A DNA stretch of 64,000 bases from Chloroflexota bacterium. Its GTDB lineage: Bacteria > Chloroflexota > Dehalococcoidia > Lucifugimonadales > UBA3495. The DNA is taken from the NCBI GenBank assembly GCA_026710825.1, contig JAPOQH010000131.1, positions 1-64,000 of the forward strand, given 5' to 3'. The notes under the pieces were generated by a model. It was not told the origin of the DNA. It did no database searches and worked only from the letters and a program-made list of their open reading frames with translations. Positions within the stretch are counted from its first letter, which is position 1. Each line of letters opens with the position of its first letter. The position numbers and the translations under genes were made by a program. Positions 52,606 to 61,178 of the stretch are shown here, in pieces.

Positions 52606-52877
52606 CTATGGGTCGACCATAAGCCCAACGATTCATACGCAGCCGGATAACCTACCTTGAAAGTATAAACGTCTGCATCTGGGCAACGCGTTCGCAAGCG
52701 GCGCGCCGCTTGGTGATGGTACTCGTCCAATTCCCAGTCCCGGCTATCGTGATCAACGGCAAGGAAGTGTCCTATCGGCTCTTCGCCTCCCTTGAGCGCC
52801 GGTCGCACTTTGCTCTGATACACTTGCCTCCCAATCTCCTCCGCTTCCTCCGCACTCAAGTCTCGCCATCCCATCAT
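52602..52877 (-). CDS. small partner of the retropepsin-like protein
   Basis: A 91-residue protein: SAEEAEEIGRQVYQSKVRPAL, IGHFLAVDHDSRDWELDEYHHQAARRLRTRCPDADVYTFKVGYPAAYESLG. The FxAVDxxxxDWExDE...RCPDAxVYxxxVGxPAAY pattern is that of short proteins commonly beside clan AA proteases. It may be a substrate, inhibitor or antitoxin. GGGAGG ahead of ATG 52877 supports the start. Confidence 0.72.
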   Translation of the reverse strand: MMGWRDLSAEEAEEIGRQVYQSKVRPALKGGEEPIGHFLAVDHDSRDWELDEYHHQAARRLRTRCPDADVYTFKVGYPAAYESLGLWSTHR

Positions 52878-52910
52878 TGCCTCCCTGGGTTTCCGTGCTC
52901 CGGTTAGGCA

Positions 52911-53900
52911 CTAACCCAGCCGGCGGTATATCTGCACCCGGTGGCGGTAGCAGTCGGCCACGAATACCAGGCCGTCGTCGCTCACCGTAACCGCTCGCGG
53001 CCGGTAGAACCGCCGCTTCAGTTCGATGTTTTGAGTCGCGGCGTTGAGCTTTGCCTCGATGTCGGGGTTGGCGTTGAGGAACGTGCGCGCCCACTTGGAC
53101 GTTCCCGAATGGCCGATGAGTGTGTCCATCACGCGGCCGTCGGGGGCCAGCACCTGCACCCGGTCGTTCTGCCAGTCGCAAACGTATATGCAGCCGTCGT
53201 TGTCCACTGTCAATCCGTTGGGCCGCTCAAAACCGTCGCCGCCGTCCCGTCCGTCGAACTCTGTAATATACCCACCGGCGGGGTCGAATTTCTGCACCCG
53301 GTTGTTGCGCCAGTCGGTTACGTACACGTCTCCGGTAGCGTCGACGGCCACGGCCCACGGCATCCGGAATTGCCCGGGGCCCTCGCCTTCGGCTCCCCAA
53401 CCGGCCAGATACTCGCCGTCGGTCGTGTACCGCTGCACGCGGTTGTTCAGAGAGTCCACCACCAACAATGTTCCATCCGGAGCAAACGCCATCCCGGACG
53501 GACGGTTCAACTGCCCGGGATCGGCTCCAAACTCGCCCCAGCAATGGAGGAATGCGCCTTCCGGAGTGAACACGCTGATGCGATGGGTGTTCTCGTCGGA
53601 CAGGTATACGTTCCCGTCCGGCCCGAAACGAATTTCTGTAATCCAGATGAATTGTCCGGGCCCTTCACCCCAGTTGGAAAACTCGCCCACGTAGTCGCCG
53701 TCAAACGTGCACCGCGTGACCCTGACCCCCTCGGGTTGGTTTGGGTTGGCGCGGCTCGCTACGTACAGCAGACCGTCGCGTCCCAGGGCCAACGATACCG
53801 GCCCGCTGAATCCTGGTCCACTGCCCGATAGCAGGCCGATCACGTTGTGGTACTGGAACATCCCCGCAACGGATAGCGGGTACTCGACTACCGTAGTCAT
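52911..53900 (-). CDS. NHL-repeat beta-propeller protein
   Basis: A 329-residue protein made of NHL-type repeats, each about 45 residues: GLLYVASRAN, GNVYLSDENTHRISVF, GTLLVVDSLNNRVQRY, GDVYVTDWRNNRVQKF, GCIYVCDWQNDRVQVL and GLVFVADCYRHRVQIY, with GPGQF linkers. That gives a six-bladed propeller without signal peptide or membrane segment. Role unknown; a binding or scaffolding function is likely. AGAGGA before ATG 53900. Confidence 0.85.
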   Translation of the reverse strand: MTTVVEYPLSVAGMFQYHNVIGLLSGSGPGFSGPVSLALGRDGLLYVASRANPNQPEGVRVTRCTFDGDYVGEFSNWGEGPGQFIWITEIRFGPDGNVYLSDENTHRISVFTPEGAFLHCWGEFGADPGQLNRPSGMAFAPDGTLLVVDSLNNRVQRYTTDGEYLAGWGAEGEGPGQFRMPWAVAVDATGDVYVTDWRNNRVQKFDPAGGYITEFDGRDGGDGFERPNGLTVDNDGCIYVCDWQNDRVQVLAPDGRVMDTLIGHSGTSKWARTFLNANPDIEAKLNAATQNIELKRRFYRPRAVTVSDDGLVFVADCYRHRVQIYRRLG

Positions 53901-53950
53901 ATATCCTCTACAACTCTACGAAACGGAATGTTGTGTTCAGTCGGTGGGGT

Positions 53951-55159
53951 TCACGTCAACTCGATGGTGACCGCCGGCAGACCGCATTCCAGCTTGCCGA
54001 TGGTTTCCAGGCACCGGTCATTGGCCGGTGGCATCACGGGACCCGACAGGGCGTCGCGTCGCAGTCGCTCCAGCGGCGACGATTTCAGCAACCCGCCGCC
54101 GCCGGCCAGTCGCATCGCCGCGTCGGTTACCGATGCGCCCACCTCCGCGCAGTACTGCTTGGCCCGGTTGACCGCCAGCACGGCGCCATTGGGATCGGCG
54201 TGGCGATCCGTCAGGGCCGCGTCCACCAGCAGCAGTCTTCCCGACTGGATGGCGACCGACATTTCACCGATGGCCTTTTGGGTGCCCGGGTGATTGATGA
54301 TGGCGTCGCCCCCGGGAGTCCAGGTCTTTACGCTCACGTAGTCGGTGATGTGCTCGTATGCGGCCTCTGCGATTCCCAGGTAAACTGCTGCGTACCCAAT
54401 GGAAAAGCTTCCCCAGTCCGCGCTCAGGATCCGGCCGGGCGGCCCGAAAACCGCGTGGGCCGGCGCCACCGTGTTGTAGGACACCGTGTGGCTGGACGTG
54501 GCCCGCATGCCTACAGCGTCCCACTGTTCGGTCACCTCGACGCCGCTCATGTCGCTGCGGATCATCGCGGAAATGATGTTGTCGGAGCCTCCACCGCTGT
54601 CAGCAACGATCCCGGACACGAAAAAGTAGTCCGCGGCGTCCGCCAGCGAGCAGAAATGCTTGGTGCCAGACACGCGGTATCCGCCGTCGGCAAGGGGAGC
54701 AAACGTCGTCGAGAGCACGAACCGATCTCGCGCCGACGCCCCGGGTTCGCTGGTGATGGACGCGAACAGCCTTCCGTCATCGATCGCTTCCCGGAAGTAC
54801 CAGTCCCGTTGCTCGGGCGTTCCCAGGCCGCCCACGAACGATCCCAGCACGTTGGTGTGCATCGTCAGGGTAAGCCCGGTGGAGGCACAGCCGCGCGCCA
54901 CCGAGAGGATGCACATGGCGTAGGTGAGGGCGTCAACATCCAGCCCGCCGTAATCCCTGGGAACACGCAGCCCCAACAGCCCTGCTGCGCCGAGGTCCTC
55001 GTAGTTTTCAGAAGGGAACTCGGACGCCGCATCGTAGCCGGCCGCTCGACCGGCAAACCGATCCCTGGACAGGTGGTCCGCGGTTTCAACCAGCGCCAGG
55101 GATTCGGCGCTCATTGCGCGCGCCGCCGACGCGGGTACGGGTTCCAGCCGGATGGTCAT
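53951..55159 (-). CDS. acyl-CoA dehydrogenase-family flavoprotein
   Basis: A 402-residue FAD enzyme with the family's N-terminal helical domain, ASITSEPGASARD near 133 and YRVSGTKHFCSLADAADYFFVSG near 155 (FAD-binding beta domain), and helices with IGEMSVAIQSGRLLLVDAA. The exact catalytic base is not obvious, and members of this branch include monooxygenase-like forms such as DszC. GAGGA ahead of ATG 55159. It is 52 bases downstream of the DUF1800 gene. Confidence 0.83.
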   Translation of the reverse strand: MTIRLEPVPASAARAMSAESLALVETADHLSRDRFAGRAAGYDAASEFPSENYEDLGAAGLLGLRVPRDYGGLDVDALTYAMCILSVARGCASTGLTLTMHTNVLGSFVGGLGTPEQRDWYFREAIDDGRLFASITSEPGASARDRFVLSTTFAPLADGGYRVSGTKHFCSLADAADYFFVSGIVADSGGGSDNIISAMIRSDMSGVEVTEQWDAVGMRATSSHTVSYNTVAPAHAVFGPPGRILSADWGSFSIGYAAVYLGIAEAAYEHITDYVSVKTWTPGGDAIINHPGTQKAIGEMSVAIQSGRLLLVDAALTDRHADPNGAVLAVNRAKQYCAEVGASVTDAAMRLAGGGGLLKSSPLERLRRDALSGPVMPPANDRCLETIGKLECGLPAVTIELT

Positions 55160-55211
55160 GGGTGAATATCCTCGGTGGAGGAGCCTGGTTGGTGGTCCGG
55201 CCGGCGTCCCG

Positions 55212-56660
55212 CTACGCGAACTGGTATTCCCTGGTGGACCCGATCATGCGCAGCGCGTTCAGTATCACCGATTCAGCGTCGGCGCCGTTTTCGAGCATTT
55301 CCGCAGCCTGCGCTACCAGCGCCGTGCGGTTGTCATCCCGCAACACCACGTGGCCCAGGAGTTCCAGGCACCCATCCACGATGCCGTTGGCATCCATAGT
55401 CGGCCCCCGGCTGGTCAACGCGTCAACCATGCTTCGGACGCCGGAATGTTCGACATTGCCCAGTTCGTCGGCCACGAAGTTGATGCGTTCCACCATGCTA
55501 CCGCTGTCGATCCATTCCTTGCCCGTGTGCCAGCCTTCCACCGACGGCGGGTTCAGCAGATCCTGGTTCATGTACCGGCATTCCAGCGCCGTGTCCATCA
55601 CGCCGGCGCGGGGGAATTTCAGGTCGCCCACCAGGTGCAGCGTGCCGACCACGACCTCAGCGGGGCTCTTGACCCTGGCAAACCGCGCCGTTTCCGACTT
55701 GAAGAAATCCGACGTGAACATCGTCCTCAGCATGGACCGAATGTCGTAACCCGACCGGAAATACTCGGCCTCCAAGATGGCGATGGCTTCGGGATCCGCC
55801 GGCGGCGTACTCTGCCACGCGGGAACCTGCACATCGTCCGCCACGAAGAAGTTGTACATGTGCCGGCTGATGAACCGTGCCGTCGATGGCTGACGGCAGA
55901 TTATCTCGATGATGTCGTCCCCGTTGAAGTTGCCGGTCTCTCCCAGGAAGGTCTTTTCGCCGTCGTCATGGTCGTCCGGATCGTAACGGAACAGCCACGG
56001 CGTCTTGCCGAACGGGATGCTCGCCACGTTATCATCGTCGATGGTCCAGCCGGTGAACGCCCGGGCCGCCTCCTGCACGTCATCCTCGGTGTAGTTCTCC
56101 TTGCCGTCCATCCCGACGCCCATGGAGAACAGTTCCAGCAACTCCCGGCCCCAGTTCTCGTTGATGGCGTCCTTGTGGTTGAAGTTATTGTCCAGCCAGA
56201 AAATCATCGCCGGATCACGAGCCAGCCGTTCCAACAATGGCTGGAAGCTGCCCAGTCCGTGCTCGCGAAACAGGTCGATCTGGTTCAGCATGGTCTTTTC
56301 GTGCAGCACCTTCGCCAACCCCGTGGCGAAGACACCGTGCCAGAACAGCGCGACCTTTTCCTGCAAAGGCCTCGTAGCGGCGTTGCCGTTCATGCGGAAG
56401 ACCGTTTCGGTGAGCGCGCCTTCGATGTTGCGGCTTTCCTTCCAGTCGATGTAGTACCGCTCGATGATGTCCTCATCCAAGCCCGGCTGCGCCTCAGGGT
56501 GCAGCAGCCATTCCACGGTGGCGTCGTATCCCCACGAACAATACTTGTCCAATTCCGCCGGCGTCGCGCCGAAGCCGGCGCGCCGCAGCAGGTGGGCGAT
56601 CAGCGCCCGGTCGTTAGTTTGGGTGTCATTCGGGTGGGTGTTGCCGCCAACCATAGTCAT
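55212..56660 (-). CDS. DUF1800 protein
   Basis: A 482-residue protein with LIAHLLRRAGFGATPAELD near 20-38, a typical DUF1800 start, then KVALFWHGVFATG near 106, RELLELFSMGVG near 168 and EDDVQEAARAFTGWT near 190. No signal peptide is seen. DUF1800 usually sits beside a DUF1501 gene, but none is present here. Function unknown. ATG 56660 has GAGG eight bases ahead. Confidence 0.87.
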   Translation of the reverse strand: MTMVGGNTHPNDTQTNDRALIAHLLRRAGFGATPAELDKYCSWGYDATVEWLLHPEAQPGLDEDIIERYYIDWKESRNIEGALTETVFRMNGNAATRPLQEKVALFWHGVFATGLAKVLHEKTMLNQIDLFREHGLGSFQPLLERLARDPAMIFWLDNNFNHKDAINENWGRELLELFSMGVGMDGKENYTEDDVQEAARAFTGWTIDDDNVASIPFGKTPWLFRYDPDDHDDGEKTFLGETGNFNGDDIIEIICRQPSTARFISRHMYNFFVADDVQVPAWQSTPPADPEAIAILEAEYFRSGYDIRSMLRTMFTSDFFKSETARFARVKSPAEVVVGTLHLVGDLKFPRAGVMDTALECRYMNQDLLNPPSVEGWHTGKEWIDSGSMVERINFVADELGNVEHSGVRSMVDALTSRGPTMDANGIVDGCLELLGHVVLRDDNRTALVAQAAEMLENGADAESVILNALRMIGSTREYQFA

Positions 56661-56917
56661 CAGAACAGCCTCGAATTTGCATCAACTGCGCCGTCGGCGC
56701 TCCTGAGTCGCAGTGTACTTTGGCAAATCATACCACAGGCATCCGACCGCTCCGCTTTGGAACCCTGCTCTGATCCCGGCGCGAGCAGCCAAATTCGACG
56801 CGGCGTGTCGCCATTGACAACCCCATGCGGCCGGCGCACTATGTTGCGGCCCCGGTCCTCGCGTACGCTGACTTTTCTGGCACATTGCCATCCGCGATCC
56901 GGGTTCGAGGTACATTC

Positions 56918-58183
56918 ATTTTCGGCATACGATTCCCGCGCCTGCACACGATGGATTCGTGGATAGCGTACCGCGATTTCCGATTTCTGTGGTTCGGCAA
57001 TTTCTTCGCATTTACCGGCCAATGGCTCCAACTCCTGAGCATCGGATGGCTGGTCAAGGAACTATCCGCCGGATCGAGCGTGGGCGGATTGTTGGTCCTG
57101 TCCGCCAGCGCCCTCAACACCCTTCCCGGTCTGGTGGTGAACCCGCTCACCGGAGTGCTGGGGGACCGGCTTGATCGGCGAAAACTCGCCATCGTGGTCC
57201 AGTCCGTCGCGGCCGCGTTGGCGCTTTGTTTCGCGTTCCTGGTCGACACCGACTACATCCGTGCCTGGCACGCGTACGCTTACGTCCTGGTATCGGGTTC
57301 CTGCCTCGCCATCACCCAGCCGTTACAACAGGTGATGATCTCCAACACGGTGCCCCGCGGAGCCTTGACCAATGCCTACGCCATCAACACGCTGACCGTC
57401 ACCGGCACCCGCATATTCGGGCCGTTCGTGGGCGGCATTCTGATCGCCAGCATCGGCTTTTTCTGGAATTTCGCGTTGGAGGCTGCGCTGTACCTGGGCG
57501 TCGTTCTGATGCTCATACGGATGCGCACCCCATACGTGTCCAACGTGTCAAACGAGTCCGCCGGGCCGCGACGGCGCATCACCCCCATCGCCGATATCCG
57601 CGACGGTTTGCGGCATCTGTGGCGCGAACAGCGTGAAGTCCTGCATATCGCCCTGCTTTCCGTGGTCCCGAACACCATCCTTCATCCCCTGTGGTTCCTG
57701 CTGCCCCTGTTCACGGTTGAGGTCTTGCAGGCCCACGCTGATATGGGCGGCTACCTGTTGGCGATCACCGGCGTGGGCGGACTCATCTCCACGTTGTGCA
57801 TAGCCACCTGGGGGTTCCCCACCAAGCGCGGCCGCATCCTGTTCGCCACCACGATCCTGGGATCTCTGAGCACCATGCTCTTCTCGCAGTGTTCATGGCT
57901 CTGGGCCGCGTTCACGGTGCTGGCCGTCATGTCGTTTTTCCAGGCCTACTTCCGCACCACCGCGGGCACGCTGGTGCTGACTATTGTTCCCGACCAGTAT
58001 CGGGCCCGAACCATGGCCCTCCTGGCTTACGAGCGATCATCCCTCATCGGTGTGAGCGTCGCCGTGGGTGTCCTCGCCGACTTCACCGACGCATCCATAG
58101 CGATACTTGCCATCGGGCTCCTGGGACTCAGCATGACCCTGGCATGCCTGGCGACCCTGCCCCGGGTGCGTGCCCTGAGTTAG
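56918..58183 (+). CDS. MFS transporter (tandem paralog 1), apparent AUU start
   Basis: A 12-helix-type major facilitator of about 421 residues (410 if counted from ATG 56951). It has FPRLHTMDSWIAYRDFRFLWFGNFFAFTGQWLQLLSIGWLV at the start, GVLGDRLDRRKLAIVVQ (loop 2-3 motif with D-R-x-x-R-R/K) and GTRIFGPFVGG. The 5-prime end aligns with paralog 2 upstream of the ATG, and a GAGG ribosome site (56907-56910) is 7 bases before ATT 56918 but 40 bases before the ATG. The ATT start is therefore inferred. Substrate unknown; the fold is of the enterobactin/macrolide exporter (EntS/MefA) type. Confidence 0.82.
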   Translation: MFGIRFPRLHTMDSWIAYRDFRFLWFGNFFAFTGQWLQLLSIGWLVKELSAGSSVGGLLVLSASALNTLPGLVVNPLTGVLGDRLDRRKLAIVVQSVAAALALCFAFLVDTDYIRAWHAYAYVLVSGSCLAITQPLQQVMISNTVPRGALTNAYAINTLTVTGTRIFGPFVGGILIASIGFFWNFALEAALYLGVVLMLIRMRTPYVSNVSNESAGPRRRITPIADIRDGLRHLWREQREVLHIALLSVVPNTILHPLWFLLPLFTVEVLQAHADMGGYLLAITGVGGLISTLCIATWGFPTKRGRILFATTILGSLSTMLFSQCSWLWAAFTVLAVMSFFQAYFRTTAGTLVLTIVPDQYRARTMALLAYERSSLIGVSVAVGVLADFTDASIAILAIGLLGLSMTLACLATLPRVRALS

Positions 58184-58286
58184 CCACCTGCACTCGCGGG
58201 TACCGTGCGGGTCAGCGGATCGGATCGCGCCGTGATGCGCATATAATTGACAGCCCGTTTCATCGCATAAATAAAGAGGCAACGAG

Positions 58287-59540
58287 ATATTCCGGAGAGC
58301 GCGTTTTCCGCGCCTGCATACCCTGGACGCCTGGCTGGGCTACCGCGACTATCGCCTGCTTTGGTGCGGCAACTTTTTCGCCAACAGCGCCCAGTGGCTC
58401 CAACTGCTCAGCGTCGGCTGGCTGGTCCGCGAACTGGCCGAAGGTTCAGCCGTGGCCGGACTGCTGGTCGTCACGGTCGGAGGGATCAACACCCTTCCGG
58501 GCCTGGTAGTGGGACCCTGGGGCGGCGTCCTAAGCGACCGTTTCGACCGTCGCCGGCTGGTCATAGCCTTCCAGTTGATCATGGCCGGACTGGCTTTCAG
58601 CTTCGCGTTGCTGGTGCTGTCGGATCGGGTGACGGTCTGGCATGCGTACCTCTACGTCATCCTGGCCGGCGTTTGCCACTCCATGGCTCAGCCCATGCGC
58701 CAGGCCCTCATCGCGGCCACCGTTCCCCGGGACATGCTGGGCAACGCCCTTGCCGCCAACGTGCTCACCATCACCGGCACACGCATATTTGGTCCTTTCT
58801 TCGGCGGCATTCTCATCTTCACCCTGGGGTTCTTCTGGAATTTCACCATCGAGGCAAGCCTCTATCTGGCCAACGTGATGATGCTTTTGCCGATGCGTAC
58901 TCCCTACTATCAGCAGGGCGACGCACGCGCGCGCGGTTCCGCCATCGCCAACATGGTGGAGGGGATTCGATACGTGTGGAGCGGCGAGCGGGCCATATTC
59001 CAGATGATGCTGCTGTCAATCATCCCCAACATCATCCTCCATCCCACCTGGTTCCTGCTGCCCGTGTTCACCACCGACGTGCTCATGCGGGATGCCGACG
59101 TCGGCGGATACCTCCTGGCGGTGACCGGCATCGGCGGTTTCCTGGCGGCGCTGTTCATGGCGACCTTTGGCTTCGTGTTCGACAAGGGCAAGGTGGTCCT
59201 GGGCGCAGCGGCAGTGAGTTCAATCACCTGCCTGTTGTTCGCCTTCTCGCACCTGCTGGCGCTGGCATTCATCGTCATCGCCGCCATGGCGTTCAGCCAG
59301 GCAGTTTTCCGCACCGCCCGCGGCACACTCATACAAACCCTGGCGCCTGACCGATTGCGTGGCCGCCTCACCAGTCTCCAGAGCTTCGACCGGGGATTCC
59401 TGGTCGTCGCCAGCCTCGGCGTGGGGACCCTGTCCGACGAAACATCTCCGGTAACGGCGATAGCCATCGTCGGGGTGCTGGGTCTGGTGCTGTCCCTGGT
59501 ATGCGCCGCCTCGCTGGGTCGGGTGCGGCAACTGCCATGA
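58287..59540 (+). CDS. MFS transporter (tandem paralog 2), apparent AUA start
   Basis: About 417 residues, closely related to the preceding gene: FPRLHTLDAWLGYRDYRLLWCGNFFANSAQWLQLLSVGWLV, GVLSDRFDRRRLVIAFQ, GTRIFGPFFGG and FRTARGTLIQTLAPDRLRGR. The reading frame has no ATG, GTG or TTG between its stop at 58272 and GTG 58452, which lies after the first helix. GAGG (58276-58279) is 7 bases before ATA 58287, the same spacing as for paralog 1. A start at GTG 58452 would lose the first helix, so the upstream start is preferred. Confidence 0.8.
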   Translation: MFRRARFPRLHTLDAWLGYRDYRLLWCGNFFANSAQWLQLLSVGWLVRELAEGSAVAGLLVVTVGGINTLPGLVVGPWGGVLSDRFDRRRLVIAFQLIMAGLAFSFALLVLSDRVTVWHAYLYVILAGVCHSMAQPMRQALIAATVPRDMLGNALAANVLTITGTRIFGPFFGGILIFTLGFFWNFTIEASLYLANVMMLLPMRTPYYQQGDARARGSAIANMVEGIRYVWSGERAIFQMMLLSIIPNIILHPTWFLLPVFTTDVLMRDADVGGYLLAVTGIGGFLAALFMATFGFVFDKGKVVLGAAAVSSITCLLFAFSHLLALAFIVIAAMAFSQAVFRTARGTLIQTLAPDRLRGRLTSLQSFDRGFLVVASLGVGTLSDETSPVTAIAIVGVLGLVLSLVCAASLGRVRQLP

Positions 59541-59655
59541 TCGCGCCGGCTCCCAGCGATATTCGGCGCACACGGGCCAAAAGCCTGATTTGCGAGTATG
59601 ATATTAGAGCACTCCTTGAATTATCCCGCCGTGGGGTAAAGCCGGCCGGGGCGAC

Positions 59656-61167
59656 TTGATACAGCGGATCGCAACCAGCAGTGCCTATAAGTGGTGGAAC
59701 TTCTGGACCATCGCACTGGGCACGTTCTTCTCTGTCGTTGACCACGGCAGTGTTCTCATCGCGCTGCCCGGAATTGAATCTCACTTCGATGCCACGCTGG
59801 AATCCGTCCAGTGGGTGGTGATCTCCTACGCCCTGGTAATCAGCGTTCTTCTCCTGCCCATGGGCCGCTTGGGGGATGTGGTCGGACGCCGTCGGGTGTA
59901 CATAACCGGGACGGCAATCTTCGTAGTCGCATCTCTCGCCGCCACCTTTGCTCCAACCCTGGAATTCTTGATCGCAATGCGCGTCTGCAAGGGTATCGGC
60001 GCCGGCATGGTGCAGGGCTGCGGCATGGGCATGATGCTCGCCGCATTCACCGACGCGGAACGAGGCAAGGCGCTGGGCACCCACCTGAGCGTGGTGGGAC
60101 TGGGGGCCATCGCGGGGCCCGCCATGGGCGGCTTCCTGGTTGCGTGGTTGGGCTGGCAATCCGTCTTTTTCGTCAACGTCCCCGCGGGGTGCATAGTCCT
60201 AGTCCTGTCCTGGTTCCTTCTGGAGCGCGGTCCTGCCGTCGGAGGCAGCGAACGACCGCGCAGCTCCGCATTTGACTGGATCGGCGCTGCCACGTCCGGA
60301 ATCATCCTGCTGGTTCTGCTACTGGTGGTCGGAAACGGAAACAGCCTGGGCTGGCTGTCTGCGCCGGTCATCGTCGGAGCCGCTGTGGTAGCCATCCTGA
60401 TGGGCGTCTTCGTCTGGTGGGAGTTGAAAACCGCAGCGCCGATGTTGGATTTGAGGCTGTTCGCCGACCGCGTGTTTGGCATCGGAGCCGCATCCGCCTG
60501 GTTGTCCTTCTTCGGAACCTCAGCGGCTCGCTTCCTGATGCCGTTCTATCTGCAACGCGTCCTGGGGTATGCGCCGGAGCAGGTGGGACTGATGATGATC
60601 CCGGCGGCCCTGTGCATGGTTATCCTGGGTCCGCCCAGCGGACGGCTGTCCGACCGGTTCGGCTGGCACGTGTTCACCGTGGTCGGCCTCTCCATGAGCG
60701 CGGCCGGCGCCCTTTTGCTGGCCTTCGCACTGCAAGAACGGTCAGCGGTGTGGTTTGTTATCGCCACCATGATGCTGCAGAGCTCGGGGAACGCCGTGTT
60801 CAACTCCCCCAATAGCAGCAGCATCATCAGCGTGGTCGACCGCAGCCGCTACGGCGTGGTGTCCGCGCTCACACAACTCATACGCAATTCGGCCAATGTG
60901 GTCAGCGTGGCCGTTTCCACCACCATCGTGGTTTCCACCATGGCAACCTACGGCGTGGAGCCCAAGCTGGAGGCCGTGGATCCCAGCGTCGCCACCGCGT
61001 TCGTGGCGGGATTGCGGTGGGCTTACCTGGCCATGGGCTGCGCGGTGGGAACCGGCGTTGTCATATCCATCTACCGGGCTATTACGTCCAGGCGCCCGAC
61101 CCAGCCGGCTGCGCCAGTCCAGCCTGCCGAGCCGTCGCCGTCAGCCAGCGGCAACGGCGACGACTAG
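59656..61167 (+). CDS. MFS drug-efflux transporter, 14-helix (DHA2-like)
   Basis: A 503-residue transporter of the EmrB/QacA DHA2 class: LGTFFSVVDHGSVLIALPGI in helix 1, GRLGDVVGRRRVYITGTAIF (motif A), GRVxG-like KGIGAGMVQGCGMGMML, and about 14 hydrophobic segments, ending in a Pro/Ala/Ser tail (about 480-503). It exports hydrophobic compounds by proton antiport in known relatives. The only start before helix 1 is TTG 59656. It has no relation in sequence to the tandem pair upstream. Confidence 0.87.
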   Translation: MIQRIATSSAYKWWNFWTIALGTFFSVVDHGSVLIALPGIESHFDATLESVQWVVISYALVISVLLLPMGRLGDVVGRRRVYITGTAIFVVASLAATFAPTLEFLIAMRVCKGIGAGMVQGCGMGMMLAAFTDAERGKALGTHLSVVGLGAIAGPAMGGFLVAWLGWQSVFFVNVPAGCIVLVLSWFLLERGPAVGGSERPRSSAFDWIGAATSGIILLVLLLVVGNGNSLGWLSAPVIVGAAVVAILMGVFVWWELKTAAPMLDLRLFADRVFGIGAASAWLSFFGTSAARFLMPFYLQRVLGYAPEQVGLMMIPAALCMVILGPPSGRLSDRFGWHVFTVVGLSMSAAGALLLAFALQERSAVWFVIATMMLQSSGNAVFNSPNSSSIISVVDRSRYGVVSALTQLIRNSANVVSVAVSTTIVVSTMATYGVEPKLEAVDPSVATAFVAGLRWAYLAMGCAVGTGVVISIYRAITSRRPTQPAAPVQPAEPSPSASGNGDD

Positions 61168-61178
61168 CAACCCTGCGC

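Noticed and set aside
53933-55165. 410-codon + strand open frame over the acyl-CoA dehydrogenase
   Set aside because: Antisense shadow of a recognisable flavoprotein gene.
55152-56966. 604-codon + strand open frame across the DUF1800 gene
   Set aside because: It is a mirror of the DUF1800 coding strand, rich in His, Arg and Val, and recognisable domains are on the other strand.
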